11,092 nt of DNA, from the NCBI GenBank assembly GCA_964564625.1, contig CAZMBE010000053.1:1-11092 (forward strand), read 5' to 3'. Both the position numbers and the translations under genes were made by a program. Shown here in pieces: positions 1 to 5,103 of the stretch; the first letter of the stretch is position 1, and each line of letters begins with the position of its first letter. Under the pieces are notes generated by a model. That model saw only the letters and a program-made list of their open reading frames with translations, was not told where the DNA came from and ran no database searches. Origin of the DNA: UBA2185 sp964564625. Its GTDB lineage: Bacteria; Desulfobacterota; Syntrophia; Syntrophales; UBA2185.

Positions 1-426
1 CCATCGCATTATCTTACTCCGACTTTGGTGTCCGTTCTCTCCATCCTACCTCAGATAGGCTGGATCCCTGCCGGCGGCCAGAATGTGCCGCTGCGGGTGG
101 AGACGGTGGCCCTGCAGCCCGGGCAGTCGGCGACGGTGGTCCAGGCCGCCCAGGCCTCGGCCCTGGGCGACTGGACATTCTACTGCGGGGATCTCCAAAC
201 GGTCCTCAAGGTCCGCGATGTGGCCGAGCCGGAGCCGGCGCCGGCTGCCCACATCGAGATCTCCGGGATATACCTTACAGTCGATGAGGGTTGCCTCCGC
301 ATCACGGCCACGCTCCATAACTCCGGAGACGCGGCAGGGACGATCGAGCTGTCCGGCCGGCAATGCACCCTGGCCCCTGGCGCCTCCGAGAGGAGCTCCA
401 TCAACATCTTCCTGGAACTCAAGTAG
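1..426 (+). CDS. 3' part of an Ig-like beta-sandwich protein
   Basis: The reading frame is open from the first base to a TAG at 424-426. No ribosome binding site precedes the first possible starts (TTG 25, GTG 28), so the gene probably runs in from the left and only its C-terminal ~141 residues are seen. Two beta-sandwich-like segments are visible. The first has the LQPGQSATVV...GDWTFYCGDLQTVLKV pattern (an 'apGqsatv ... Gdwt ... V' rhythm) typical of CARDB/Ig-like modules. The second, after a Glu/Pro/Ala linker, reads EISGIYLTV...LHNSGDAAGTIEL...LAPGASE, again CARDB-like. G/C is strongly preferred at third codon positions, which supports this frame over the overlapping frames. An extracellular or virion-surface role would suit the fold, but no specific function can be assigned. 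The stop is followed closely by the ribosome binding site of the next gene, so the two are probably co-transcribed. Confidence 0.65.
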   Translation, partial: PSHYLTPTLVSVLSILPQIGWIPAGGQNVPLRVETVALQPGQSATVVQAAQASALGDWTFYCGDLQTVLKVRDVAEPEPAPAAHIEISGIYLTVDEGCLRITATLHNSGDAAGTIELSGRQCTLAPGASERSSINIFLELK

Positions 427-435
427 GAGAAGAGG

Positions 436-669
436 ATGTACTACCACACAAAGACAGCCTGCCAGCTCCAGCAGGAGCACTACACCCGCCGCCAGGGAAT
501 CAAGCACGTCCAGTATCTCTGCCTCATAACGGGCCAGTACTGCCTGAGCGAGACCAATACCTGCACCATCAGGGACTATTACCTGGCGCACCAAGCCGAG
601 AAAGCCGCCGCGGCCACCATCAAAGAGGCCGCAGAGACTGCAGCCGGCGAGCAGTTGCCGCTCTGCTAG
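436..669 (+). CDS. Small four-cysteine hypothetical protein (77 aa)
   Basis: ATG 436 follows an AGGAGAAG ribosome binding site beginning at the end of the previous gene. The protein has Cys at residues 9, 29, 36 and 43 (C-x19-C-x6-C-x6-C), with Tyr and His between them, followed by an Ala/Glu-rich helical C-terminus. Four spaced cysteines in so short a protein could bind zinc or an iron-sulfur cluster; that is inference from spacing only. I do not recognise a named family. It sits directly upstream of the replication initiator, so a regulatory or replication-accessory role is possible. The surrounding longer reading frame that starts at 363 in another frame is the upstream open extension of the next gene, not a competing gene. 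Confidence 0.7.
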   Translation: MYYHTKTACQLQQEHYTRRQGIKHVQYLCLITGQYCLSETNTCTIRDYYLAHQAEKAAAATIKEAAETAAGEQLPLC

Positions 670-680
670 GAAAGACTGCC

Positions 681-1718
681 ATGCCTAACATAGACATCCG
701 CCTGCACATCAGCACCCCGGGATCGGTGGAGGTGCGCAAGCTAAACAAGATGATCCACAACGGCTGGTGGCATTTGACCATGTTGTGGGTGGCCGTCGCC
801 ACCTCAAAAAACCCCGACGGTGTGCTCACCGGGTGGGACGAAGATTCCATCTCAGTTGCATCTCAGTTCCACGGCAAATCCATCTCACTTATTTCTGCGT
901 TTAAATCATGTGGGTGGATCCGAAACATCGATGGCACCTATCATCTGCACGAGTCCTGGGCGGAGGAGCAACGGTGGGTTCTCCAGGCCCCGGCCCGGGC
1001 TGCCAGTGCCAGCCGCGCCTCCCGAATAAAATGGAAAAAACGACGCTCAGGCAAATCTGCTGGGAGCAATGCTGGGAGCAATGCCCCTACCGTACCTTCG
1101 GTACCTACGGTACCTCAGGTACTACCAAACCAACCTACCAGTAACCTGGTACCAGGTAGTACCGTTGATCGGTTAAACAAGTACCGTGATCCTGAGAAGT
1201 CGTCGTCGTCTTCTTCCCCCAAACCCCCTTCTTCACCGGGGCCACCGGGGCCGCGGGACGACGACGACGACGACGACGACTCGGCACTCCCGGTTACGGC
1301 GGGGACCCTGGAGCTCTACCGGAAGACCTTCGGGCAGTTGCCGGCGCCGGCGGTCCGGGGCAAGCTGGCCAGGGCGGAGGCTCTGTACCCCGGGGACTGG
1401 CTGAGAAAGGCTTTCCGGCTGGCGTCGCTCCACAACGGCCGGAGCTGGGCCTACGTCCAGGCCATCCTCGAGGAGTTCGAGGAGAAACGGGGCCGGGACA
1501 GTCCGGACCCCTCCCCCAGCCCCTCCCCTGGGGACCCCATGGAGAGCGCCGCCCAGGGCCGGCTGACTACGGCCGAGTGGATCCACGACGCCAGGTTGCG
1601 GGCCGCGGCCCTGGCGGCGGGGCACCGGCCGCGGGAGGACCAGGTCCACGCCATCCGGGGCTCGTCGCTTTCGGCCGCCCGGAAAGCGCTTGCAGAGATC
1701 GAGGAGTATAACACATGA
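681..1718 (+). CDS. Phage replication initiator, winged-helix N-terminus plus DnaD-like C-terminus
   Basis: ATG 681 is the chosen start (345 aa), because the upstream extension overlaps the 436-669 gene and the conserved domain begins here. Residues ~1-95 have the layout of phage replisome-organiser N-termini: a mixed helical domain with NPDGVLTG, a small-domain 'aL.ecGWI', and an HESWAEEQRW motif resembling the usual iHdWeehQ, followed by a basic stretch. Residues ~205-268 (YRKTFGQLP...AF.LA..NGRSWAYVQAILEEFEE) match the DnaD/DnaB_2 helicase-loader domain. Between them lies a low-complexity linker: AGSN repeats, a VP-x repeat, Ser at 174-179, a Pro/Gly stretch, and eight Asp at 193-200 encoded by a pure (GAC)8 run at 1257-1280. 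Such proteins bind the origin and recruit the host helicase. The DNA of the linker contains origin-like repeats (separate entry). The next gene starts inside its stop codon (ATGA), so translation is coupled. Function by family resemblance is fairly secure. Confidence 0.85.
   Translation: MPNIDIRLHISTPGSVEVRKLNKMIHNGWWHLTMLWVAVATSKNPDGVLTGWDEDSISVASQFHGKSISLISAFKSCGWIRNIDGTYHLHESWAEEQRWVLQAPARAASASRASRIKWKKRRSGKSAGSNAGSNAPTVPSVPTVPQVLPNQPTSNLVPGSTVDRLNKYRDPEKSSSSSSPKPPSSPGPPGPRDDDDDDDDSALPVTAGTLELYRKTFGQLPAPAVRGKLARAEALYPGDWLRKAFRLASLHNGRSWAYVQAILEEFEEKRGRDSPDPSPSPSPGDPMESAAQGRLTTAEWIHDARLRAAALAAGHRPREDQVHAIRGSSLSAARKALAEIEEYNT
1059..1192. repeat. Cluster of short repeats inside the initiator gene; candidate replication origin
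   Basis: Several repeat types sit together in the DNA encoding the initiator's linker. There is a 12-bp perfect tandem (GCTGGGAGCAAT at 1059-1070 and 1071-1082). Four 9-bp units of the form GTACCTnnG start at 1092, 1101, 1110 and 1119, the last being degenerate. A 14-bp perfect palindrome, ACCTGGTACCAGGT, lies at 1144-1157. A near-repeat pair, AGTACCGTTGATC (1158-1170) and AGTACCGTGATC (1180-1191), follows. All but the 12-bp tandem share a GTACC core. Local G+C is visibly lower than in flanking genes. Iterons within the initiator gene are known from lambdoid phages (ori inside gene O). That this is the origin is inference; expansion of a Pro-Val linker is the simpler alternative for the 9-bp units, but not for the palindrome. 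Confidence 0.55.
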
Positions 1719-1903
1719 GACTGCTTGAGCTTGGTTACGAGGTCATTTCGGTGGACTGCCGGTGCGGGACGGTGCTCATCATCCCGGAGAAGTCGGGAGC
1801 CAGGGTCCGGGTCATCGCCAACCCCAGTAGCACGGTAGAGCCGGAGCCACCCTACCCGCTGGTCGGCTACGGACTGGCCATAAGGCATCGAGGGGATGAG
1901 TGA
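1715..1903 (+). CDS. Small hypothetical protein with CxCG motif (62 aa)
   Basis: ATG 1715 overlaps the stop of the replication initiator (ATGA), with GAGGAG at about 1700-1705 as ribosome binding site. The protein contains VDCRCGTVLIIP near the N-terminus (Cys15, Cys17), which resembles half of a zinc ribbon, then a basic/beta segment and a proline-rich stretch. I do not recognise a family. Its tight coupling to the initiator and to the following 71-aa gene (GTGA overlap) suggests an early-gene accessory. There is no membrane segment or signal peptide. Confidence 0.65.
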   Translation: MRLLELGYEVISVDCRCGTVLIIPEKSGARVRVIANPSSTVEPEPPYPLVGYGLAIRHRGDE

Positions 1904-2115
1904 GTTTCGGGGTCCCGGGATCCGAGGGCCTCCACATCCCCCGGACCAGGGTGTGGGACGGAGACCGCTACCGGCTGACGGAGGTGTGCGACAACATCGA
2001 CACCGCCGAGAAGGAGAAGCAGTTGCGGCGGACCCTGGGGGCCAGGGTCCGCATCCGGATCATCCGGATCCGCGGGTCCGGCCATGAGGAGCGATACGCG
2101 ATCTACGTGTGCTGA
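1900..2115 (+). CDS. Small basic alpha/beta hypothetical protein (71 aa)
   Basis: GTG 1900 overlaps the TGA of the preceding gene (GTGA), with GAGGGG just upstream. The protein has a compact pattern: a beta strand around YRLTEVCDN, a charged helix (TAEKEKQLRRTLG), then two strands RVRIRIIRIRG and ERYAIYVC. This helix followed by a 'vRi.....yaIYV' ending is common among small accessory proteins of prophages and archaeal/bacterial mobile elements, but I cannot give it a function. Start choice rests on the overlap; no better start with a ribosome binding site lies nearby. It is followed by GAGGAGGTGAG, the ribosome binding site of the HTH gene at 2128. Confidence 0.65.
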   Translation: MSFGVPGSEGLHIPRTRVWDGDRYRLTEVCDNIDTAEKEKQLRRTLGARVRIRIIRIRGSGHEERYAIYVC

Positions 2116-2127
2116 GGAGGTGAGACC

Positions 2128-2481
2128 ATGCGCATAACCCTGCGGGACGCGGCGGACCTCCTGGGGATCAAACCGGAGGTGCTGCGGCAGCAGCTCACAG
2201 AGGGCAAGGCCAAGCTGCCGCCGGGGACCAGGGCCCTGCGGCGGGGCCAGGGGACGAATTGCCGGTGGTACCTGGAGTTCTCGCCGCAGACCCTGGCGGA
2301 CCTGCGCCTGGCGAAGGCGCGGGGACCGGACGCCGCCAAGGACAAAAAGCCGCCGGCCGCGGCCGCCCCGGAGGCCTCCGGGAGAGAAGGCCCTGGGGCC
2401 GGCGGGAACCAGAGCGAGGCGAAAGGAGGCAGAGATGCCGCAGACAGAGAGCGAGACGGAGAGGGAGACTGGTGGTTTTGA
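2128..2481 (+). CDS. Excisionase/MerR-like HTH DNA-binding protein
   Basis: ATG 2128 lies behind a near-perfect GAGGAGGTG ribosome binding site. Residues ~3-30 (ITLRDAADLLGI..EVLRQQLTEGK) fit the short winged-helix HTH of excisionase/AlpA/MerR-like proteins: 'T..eAA.lLgi....lr..l..G'. A second part (about 32-60, ending in FSPQTLADL) fits the wing and trailing helix. After residue ~65 the protein is a low-complexity Lys/Pro/Ala/Gly-rich tail ending DGEGDWWF. Such proteins act as recombination directionality factors or as repressors; with an integrase in the same element, an Xis role is attractive, but it lies far from int and a regulator role is equally possible. Its last 47 bases overlap the next gene. 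Confidence 0.65.
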   Translation: MRITLRDAADLLGIKPEVLRQQLTEGKAKLPPGTRALRRGQGTNCRWYLEFSPQTLADLRLAKARGPDAAKDKKPPAAAAPEASGREGPGAGGNQSEAKGGRDAADRERDGEGDWWF

Positions 2482-2896
2482 GATGCAGGTGGACCCGGTC
2501 GACCCGGCGGCGCTGCCCGGGCCCGGCCCGGCCGGGGCGGAGGCCGGCGGCGGCCGGCGGCCGGCGGACGCTGCTGTGGCGGACGCCATGTTCCGGGCCG
2601 GCTGCGCCGGCCTGAACTCGGTGATCCTGGGCCTGACCGGTTACCGGGAGCTGGAGCTCACCGGCGAGGAGATCGACCAGCTCGACGAGCTCTGGTCGCC
2701 CTTCCTGCCGGCCATGAGCCCGATCCTGGCGGCCATCATCGGGACGGTCATCATCGCCGGCGGCAAGCTGGCGCTGTACCGGAAGCTGCGGAAAGGGGGA
2801 CGACATGGACCTGCAGACGCCAGAGGCGACGTTCGTGAAGCGGTCGCTGGATCAGGCGGCGACGCAACTGAGCGGGCGGCCGCCGCTGCAGCTTAG
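2435..2896 (+). CDS. Single-span membrane protein with C-terminal frame anomaly
   Basis: ATG 2435 has an excellent AAAGGAGG ribosome binding site (about 2420-2427) inside the end of the preceding gene. The first ~45 residues are acidic then Gly/Pro/Ala-rich. Residues ~46-88 form a helical soluble part (VADAMFRAG...LELTGEEIDQLDELW). Residues ~90-112 form a hydrophobic span (SPILAAIIGTVIIAGGKL), followed by basic residues (YRKLRK), which predicts a cytoplasmic C-terminus. Neighbouring the packaging ATPase, it could be a virion-membrane or assembly protein. From about 2804 the G/C preference at third positions disappears in this frame (14 of 30 codons) and appears in the frame of the ORF at 2805 (30 of 34). 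The annotated tail rich in Ala/Gly (ending in six Ala) may therefore be out of frame or merely overlapping. Confidence 0.65.
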   Translation: MPQTESETERETGGFEMQVDPVDPAALPGPGPAGAEAGGGRRPADAAVADAMFRAGCAGLNSVILGLTGYRELELTGEEIDQLDELWSPFLPAMSPILAAIIGTVIIAGGKLALYRKLRKGGRHGPADARGDVREAVAGSGGDATERAAAAAA

Positions 2897-2909
2897 GAGG
2901 CCCGGGTGA
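2805..2909 (+). CDS. Overlapping 34-aa ORF, or displaced C-terminus of the preceding gene
   Basis: ATG 2805 follows AAAGGGGG, a passable ribosome binding site. The frame has G or C at third position in 30 of 34 codons, as in the neighbouring genes, while the overlapping frame of the 2435 gene loses that bias. Its TGA overlaps the GTG of the following Cys-rich gene (GTGA at 2906-2909), the same coupling used elsewhere here. The peptide (MDLQTPEATFVKRS...) has no recognisable motif. Either it is a short separate gene, or it is the true C-terminus of the membrane protein joined across the G5 run at 2795-2799, by a sequencing indel or a +1 frameshift. Confidence 0.5.
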   Translation: MDLQTPEATFVKRSLDQAATQLSGRPPLQLRRPG

Positions 2910-3103
2910 CCAGCCAGGCCGGGATCCGGTCCGGCTACCACCGGAAGAAGCTCATCCACAACACCGAGGAGGCGGCATACCTGCAGCACGTCCTGAACTC
3001 CTGCTCGGAGCACAACGGCGGCTGCGACTGCTGCGGCTGGCGGCTGCGGTGCATGCGGTACTACGACTGGTGGTGCGGTGATGGCAAAGCCGACGACGCC
3101 TAA
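2906..3103 (+). CDS. Cysteine-rich miniprotein (65 aa)
   Basis: GTG 2906 has a TTAGGAGG ribosome binding site (about 2893-2900) and overlaps the preceding TGA. After a helical, basic N-terminus, the protein carries six cysteines at 33, 40, 42, 43, 49 and 57, with Trp/Tyr-rich surroundings (CDCCGWRLRCMRYYDWWCG). A zinc-binding fold is plausible, because no signal peptide is present and the protein should stay in the reducing cytoplasm. No family is recognised. Its end overlaps the start of the ATPase gene by about 23 bases, implying translational coupling to the packaging motor. Confidence 0.65.
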   Translation: MTSQAGIRSGYHRKKLIHNTEEAAYLQHVLNSCSEHNGGCDCCGWRLRCMRYYDWWCGDGKADDA

Positions 3104-3674
3104 GCCAAAGGCCCCGGGGTCCGGGGCCATGGGGCCGCTGGTGAACCTCCACTCGTGGAGCGGCATCACCATCTGCGGCGCCAAAGGGTCGGGGAAGACC
3201 ACCCTGGAGCGGTGCCTGGTGGGCCTCTACCCCCGGGCCCTGGTCTTCGACACCCTGGAGGAGTTCCCCGGGATGCCGCGGCACATCCCCCGGACGGACA
3301 GCCCGGCTGAGCTGGACCAGGTGGCCGGCCAGGTCCTCGCCATGTGCAACTGCGCCCTGGTGGTCTCGGAGGCCGAGATCTACCTGCCGGTGACCAAGCC
3401 GCTGCCGCCGAACGTCCTCAAGCTGGTGACCCGGGGGCGCCACCACAACTGCGCCCTGGTGGTCGACACCCGGCGGATCGCGAGCCTGCACAAGACGGTC
3501 TTCAGCCTCTCGGACCACGTGTTCGTCTTCAGGCACTTCAGCCCGACTGACATTCGGTACCTGGCGGAGTTCCTGCCCGACGCGCAGGAGATCCCCAAAC
3601 TGGCCAACTACGAGTTCGTCCACTACTCGCATGGCCATCAACGCCGGCACGAGCCGCTGCAGGGGGTGGTGTGA
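3081..3674 (+). CDS. FtsK/HerA-type P-loop ATPase, probable genome-packaging motor
   Basis: I chose ATG 3081 (197 aa); GTG 3078 directly before it is an alternative. After a short Lys/Pro-rich leader come Walker A GAKGSGKT (residues 33-40), a strand LVFDTLEE (54-61), a hydrophobic strand ending SEAE (92-99) in the Walker B position, and RGRHHNCALVVDTRR (118-132) followed by a SDHVFVFR strand. That last block (Arg/His, hydrophobic strand, then polar 'D/Q-T-R') corresponds to the sensor region of HerA/FtsK ATPases and of the A32/P9-type packaging ATPases of internal-membrane viruses. At ~200 residues it matches those compact motors and is much shorter than tailed-phage terminases or FtsK. It would drive dsDNA into preformed capsids. 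Position upstream of small membrane proteins and beta-rich proteins supports this. A Zot-like protein is less likely because no transmembrane segment is seen. Confidence 0.8.
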   Translation: MAKPTTPKPKAPGSGAMGPLVNLHSWSGITICGAKGSGKTTLERCLVGLYPRALVFDTLEEFPGMPRHIPRTDSPAELDQVAGQVLAMCNCALVVSEAEIYLPVTKPLPPNVLKLVTRGRHHNCALVVDTRRIASLHKTVFSLSDHVFVFRHFSPTDIRYLAEFLPDAQEIPKLANYEFVHYSHGHQRRHEPLQGVV

Positions 3675-4288
3675 TCGCTGCGGCTTGCGCCCATCACTGG
3701 GAGGTCGAGGAGGCCAGGGGCGCCACCAGCCGCGCGATGTGCCGGCTCTGCGGCGAGCGCAAGCAGATGGCGAACTACCTGGAGGAGCGCTGGGACAAGG
3801 GCGGCAAGTTAGTCCTGGCGGCGCCGGCAGTGGATCCGCCGGCCGAGGAGGTGACGCATATGGCCGAAAAGACAGCCCGGAACACACCGTCTCCCAGGCA
3901 GAAATCGCTTGAGCTCGCGCCGGCCAGGCGGAGGGCCGAGGAGCTCTTTCGCCAGGGCAAGAACATTTCCGAAGTCGCCCAGGTCATGGCCGCCGAGTTC
4001 AGTGGCGTGCTAAACAGGACCACGCTCCATCACTGGTGGTATCGACTGCGGCCGGAGGCCTCCGGGAAGGATCCGCCGCCGCCAGCGCCGGACCCAGGGC
4101 CGGATCAGGCCAAAGCCGCGCCAGTGGCCAGCGCGGCTGAGCCTCTCCCGCAGCCCGGCACAAACGACTCGGCACTGCTGCTCTGGGAGCTGGTCATGGC
4201 CAGCAGGCCGTCCTGGGCCGAAAAGCCCCGCCTGGGCCGCTGGATGGACCTGGTGGATGCGGTCTATGCGTTCCTGGTGGAGACGTGA
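3671..4288 (+). CDS. Zinc-ribbon plus HTH putative transcription regulator
   Basis: GTG 3671 overlaps the ATPase stop (GTGA), giving 205 aa. Residues 6-28 contain Cys6, His8/His9 and a CRLCG knuckle (Cys24, Cys27), a short zinc ribbon followed by a YLEERW helix. Residues ~78-128 form a resolvase-like HTH: ARRRAEELFRQGKNISEVAQVM ... NRTTLHHWWYRL. A Pro/Ala-rich linker (about 133-165) and a C-terminal helical part follow. An in-frame ATG at 3860 (Met64) has its own excellent GAGGAGGTG ribosome binding site, so a shorter 142-aa HTH-only product may also be made. Likely a regulator, perhaps of late genes, given its position just before the structural region; target unknown. The toxin-antitoxin promoter lies immediately downstream. 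Confidence 0.7.
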   Translation: MIAAACAHHWEVEEARGATSRAMCRLCGERKQMANYLEERWDKGGKLVLAAPAVDPPAEEVTHMAEKTARNTPSPRQKSLELAPARRRAEELFRQGKNISEVAQVMAAEFSGVLNRTTLHHWWYRLRPEASGKDPPPPAPDPGPDQAKAAPVASAAEPLPQPGTNDSALLLWELVMASRPSWAEKPRLGRWMDLVDAVYAFLVET

Positions 4289-4291
4289 AGG

Positions 4292-4300
4292 TGCTATAAT
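4292..4300 (+). promoter_or_regulatory. Extended -10 promoter for the toxin-antitoxin pair
   Basis: TGCTATAAT at 4292-4300 is a perfect TATAAT hexamer preceded by TGn, a bacterial sigma-70 extended -10 element. The upstream -35 region (TTCCTG, about 4271-4276) is weak, as is usual for extended -10 promoters. It lies 34 bases before the antitoxin start and just after the preceding stop, so the pair can be expressed independently of the rest of the element. It is the clearest sign in the window that the host is a bacterium. Confidence 0.65.
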
Positions 4301-4333
4301 GCAGCCAGGACTGACACAGCGAGGAGCAAGCGA

Positions 4334-4519
4334 ATGGCCACACCGCGCTACGTGATCGATGCAAAGGGCAAGAAGACAGAAGTGATCCTGTCCCTGAGGC
4401 AGTATCAGGAGCTCATGGAGAACCTGCACGATCTCGCGATCATTGCCGAGCGACGCTCCGAGAAGCCTGTGAGCCTGGCTGAGTTCAAGCGCAGGCTGAA
4501 GAAAGATGGCCTCTTATAA
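4334..4519 (+). CDS. Antitoxin of a RelBE/Phd-type type II module
   Basis: ATG 4334 follows an AGGAG ribosome binding site (about 4322-4326). The 61-aa protein starts RYVIDAKGKKTEVILSLRQYQELME and continues HDLAIIAERRSEKPVSLAEFKRRLKKDG. This is the standard layout of short Phd/YefM/RelB-like antitoxins: an N-terminal DNA-binding/dimer part with 'ViLslreYqeLmE', then a 'lHDLaiiaeR' helix and a C-terminal helix that neutralises the toxin. Length is typical. Its last 14 bases overlap the toxin gene, the usual arrangement that couples their translation. It should bind its own promoter and repress the pair. Confidence 0.85.
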   Translation: MATPRYVIDAKGKKTEVILSLRQYQELMENLHDLAIIAERRSEKPVSLAEFKRRLKKDGLL

Positions 4520-4766
4520 CGTCCTGGTCAAACCCTCAGTCCAGAAGGATCTGCGGGGTTTGCCGAAGACCACGGTCGGGCGTGTGTACGGGTGGTTCGA
4601 GAAGCTGCGATCGGACCCTCTGCCCTCCCAGGCAGTGAAGCTCGTCGGTTCGCAGGACCGATACCGGATCCGCGTAGGGAACTATCGCATTATTTACGAG
4701 TTTGACAAAGCCTCGGCGCAAGTGATCATCCACTACGTTCGGCATCGCCGCGACGCCTACCGCTAG
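4506..4766 (+). CDS. relE: RelE/ParE-superfamily toxin
   Basis: ATG 4506 lies inside the antitoxin gene. The 86-aa protein carries the family signature: N-terminal YNVLVKPSVQKDLRGLP, a central helix, then VKLVGSQDRYRIRVGNYRIIYEF (residues ~44-66) and a final HYVRHRRDAY (76-85). The 'D.YRiRvGnYRiiYe' and 'vrHRrdaY' strands, with Arg54, Arg61, Arg81 and Tyr85, are the usual RelE-type core. Such toxins cleave ribosome-bound mRNA at the A site. In a mobile element this stabilises inheritance or defends against competitors. RelE rather than ParE is favoured by the HRRDxY ending, but activity is not proven by sequence alone. Confidence 0.87.
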   Translation: MASYNVLVKPSVQKDLRGLPKTTVGRVYGWFEKLRSDPLPSQAVKLVGSQDRYRIRVGNYRIIYEFDKASAQVIIHYVRHRRDAYR

Positions 4767-4834
4767 CCAGAACCGCGGGCACCCCATCGGATCTCGTCCT
4801 GCCAGTAAGCCTGTTGGCTGCCGGTCTCCCGACC

Positions 4835-4877
4835 AAACCCCCCACCTGACCAGGGTGAAAACCCCCCAACTGACCAG
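4835..4877. repeat. 19-bp direct repeat pair
   Basis: AAACCCCCCACCTGACCAG (4835-4853) and AAACCCCCCAACTGACCAG (4859-4877) differ at one base and are spaced 24 bp start to start. Tandem sites of this form can be regulator-binding sites or transposon-end repeats; multiple short terminal repeats with runs of C/G are reminiscent of IS21-type ends, but no transposase is present. Function is unresolved. Confidence 0.6.
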
Positions 4878-4942
4878 TTACGCCAGCCCACTTTTTGTGC
4901 ATGGGGTGGTTTTGCCCTTGATTCTTCCCTGGGTTGGCGTAA
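4878..4942. repeat. 13-bp imperfect inverted repeat
   Basis: TTACGCCAGCCCA (4878-4890) is the reverse complement of TGGGTTGGCGTAA (4930-4942) with one mismatch, separated by 39 bp. It starts one base after the direct repeat pair, so the two form one compact block. It may be a pair of operator half-sites, the end of a small non-autonomous element, or a cruciform. There is no T-run after it, so it is not a typical terminator. Confidence 0.55.
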
Positions 4943-5002
4943 TCTCAGCCTGATGACGCCCGGACGTCCAGGGCGAATTGCGGCGAAAGGGAGGAGAAGG
5001 AC

Positions 5003-5092
5003 ATGAAGAGCTGGATGGGGATCGCGATCACCGTAGGCATTGTGATTGGTGCGCTCATAGCCTATGACAAGTTCGTCAAGGGGCGGATATAG
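5003..5092 (+). CDS. 29-aa single-span membrane peptide
   Basis: ATG 5003 follows a GGGAGGAG ribosome binding site at about 4989-4996. The peptide is a short basic N-terminus, one hydrophobic helix (MGIAITVGIVIGALIAY) and a basic end (KFVKGRI). Peptides of this size and shape are common minor membrane proteins of internal-membrane phages. It opens the putative virion operon, 11 bases before the next gene. No sequence family is recognisable at this length, but the ribosome binding site and tight spacing support it as real. Confidence 0.65.
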   Translation: MKSWMGIAITVGIVIGALIAYDKFVKGRI

Positions 5093-5103
5093 CGGAGGCG
5101 AAC

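Larger units (their letters stand above)
4767..5002. other. 236-bp non-coding region between toxin and virion operon
   Basis: No convincing gene is seen here on either strand. It contains the direct repeat and inverted repeat listed separately. A possible promoter for the downstream operon is TTGATT (4918-4923) with a poor TAATCT -10 at 4940-4945. Further right, GGGAGGAGAAGG (about 4989-5000) is the ribosome binding site of the first virion-operon peptide. It is the longest gene-free stretch of the window and the only plausible place for late-gene control. Confidence 0.6.

Noticed and set aside
1..60. Left attachment site near the window start
   Set aside because: No match to the tRNA-Lys anticodon, T-arm or CCA end could be found there by eye.
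363..680. Upstream extension of the replication initiator frame
   Set aside because: No domain or ribosome binding site, and it would overlap the whole 436-669 gene; ATG 681 starts the recognisable domain.
1867..2589. Long minus-strand reading frame (240 codons)
   Set aside because: Low-complexity Pro/Arg/Ala protein opposite three well-supported plus-strand genes; a by-product of high G+C.
3081..3674. Filamentous-phage Zot/pI or conjugative coupling ATPase
   Set aside because: No transmembrane helix and too short for coupling proteins; the virion-like neighbours favour packaging.
2952..3887. Long minus-strand reading frame (311 codons)
   Set aside because: It mirrors the ATPase gene, which has clear Walker motifs; the minus-strand protein is Pro/Arg-rich with no domain.
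4835..4877. CRISPR-like repeat-spacer
   Set aside because: Only two repeats, a 5-bp gap between them and no cas genes.
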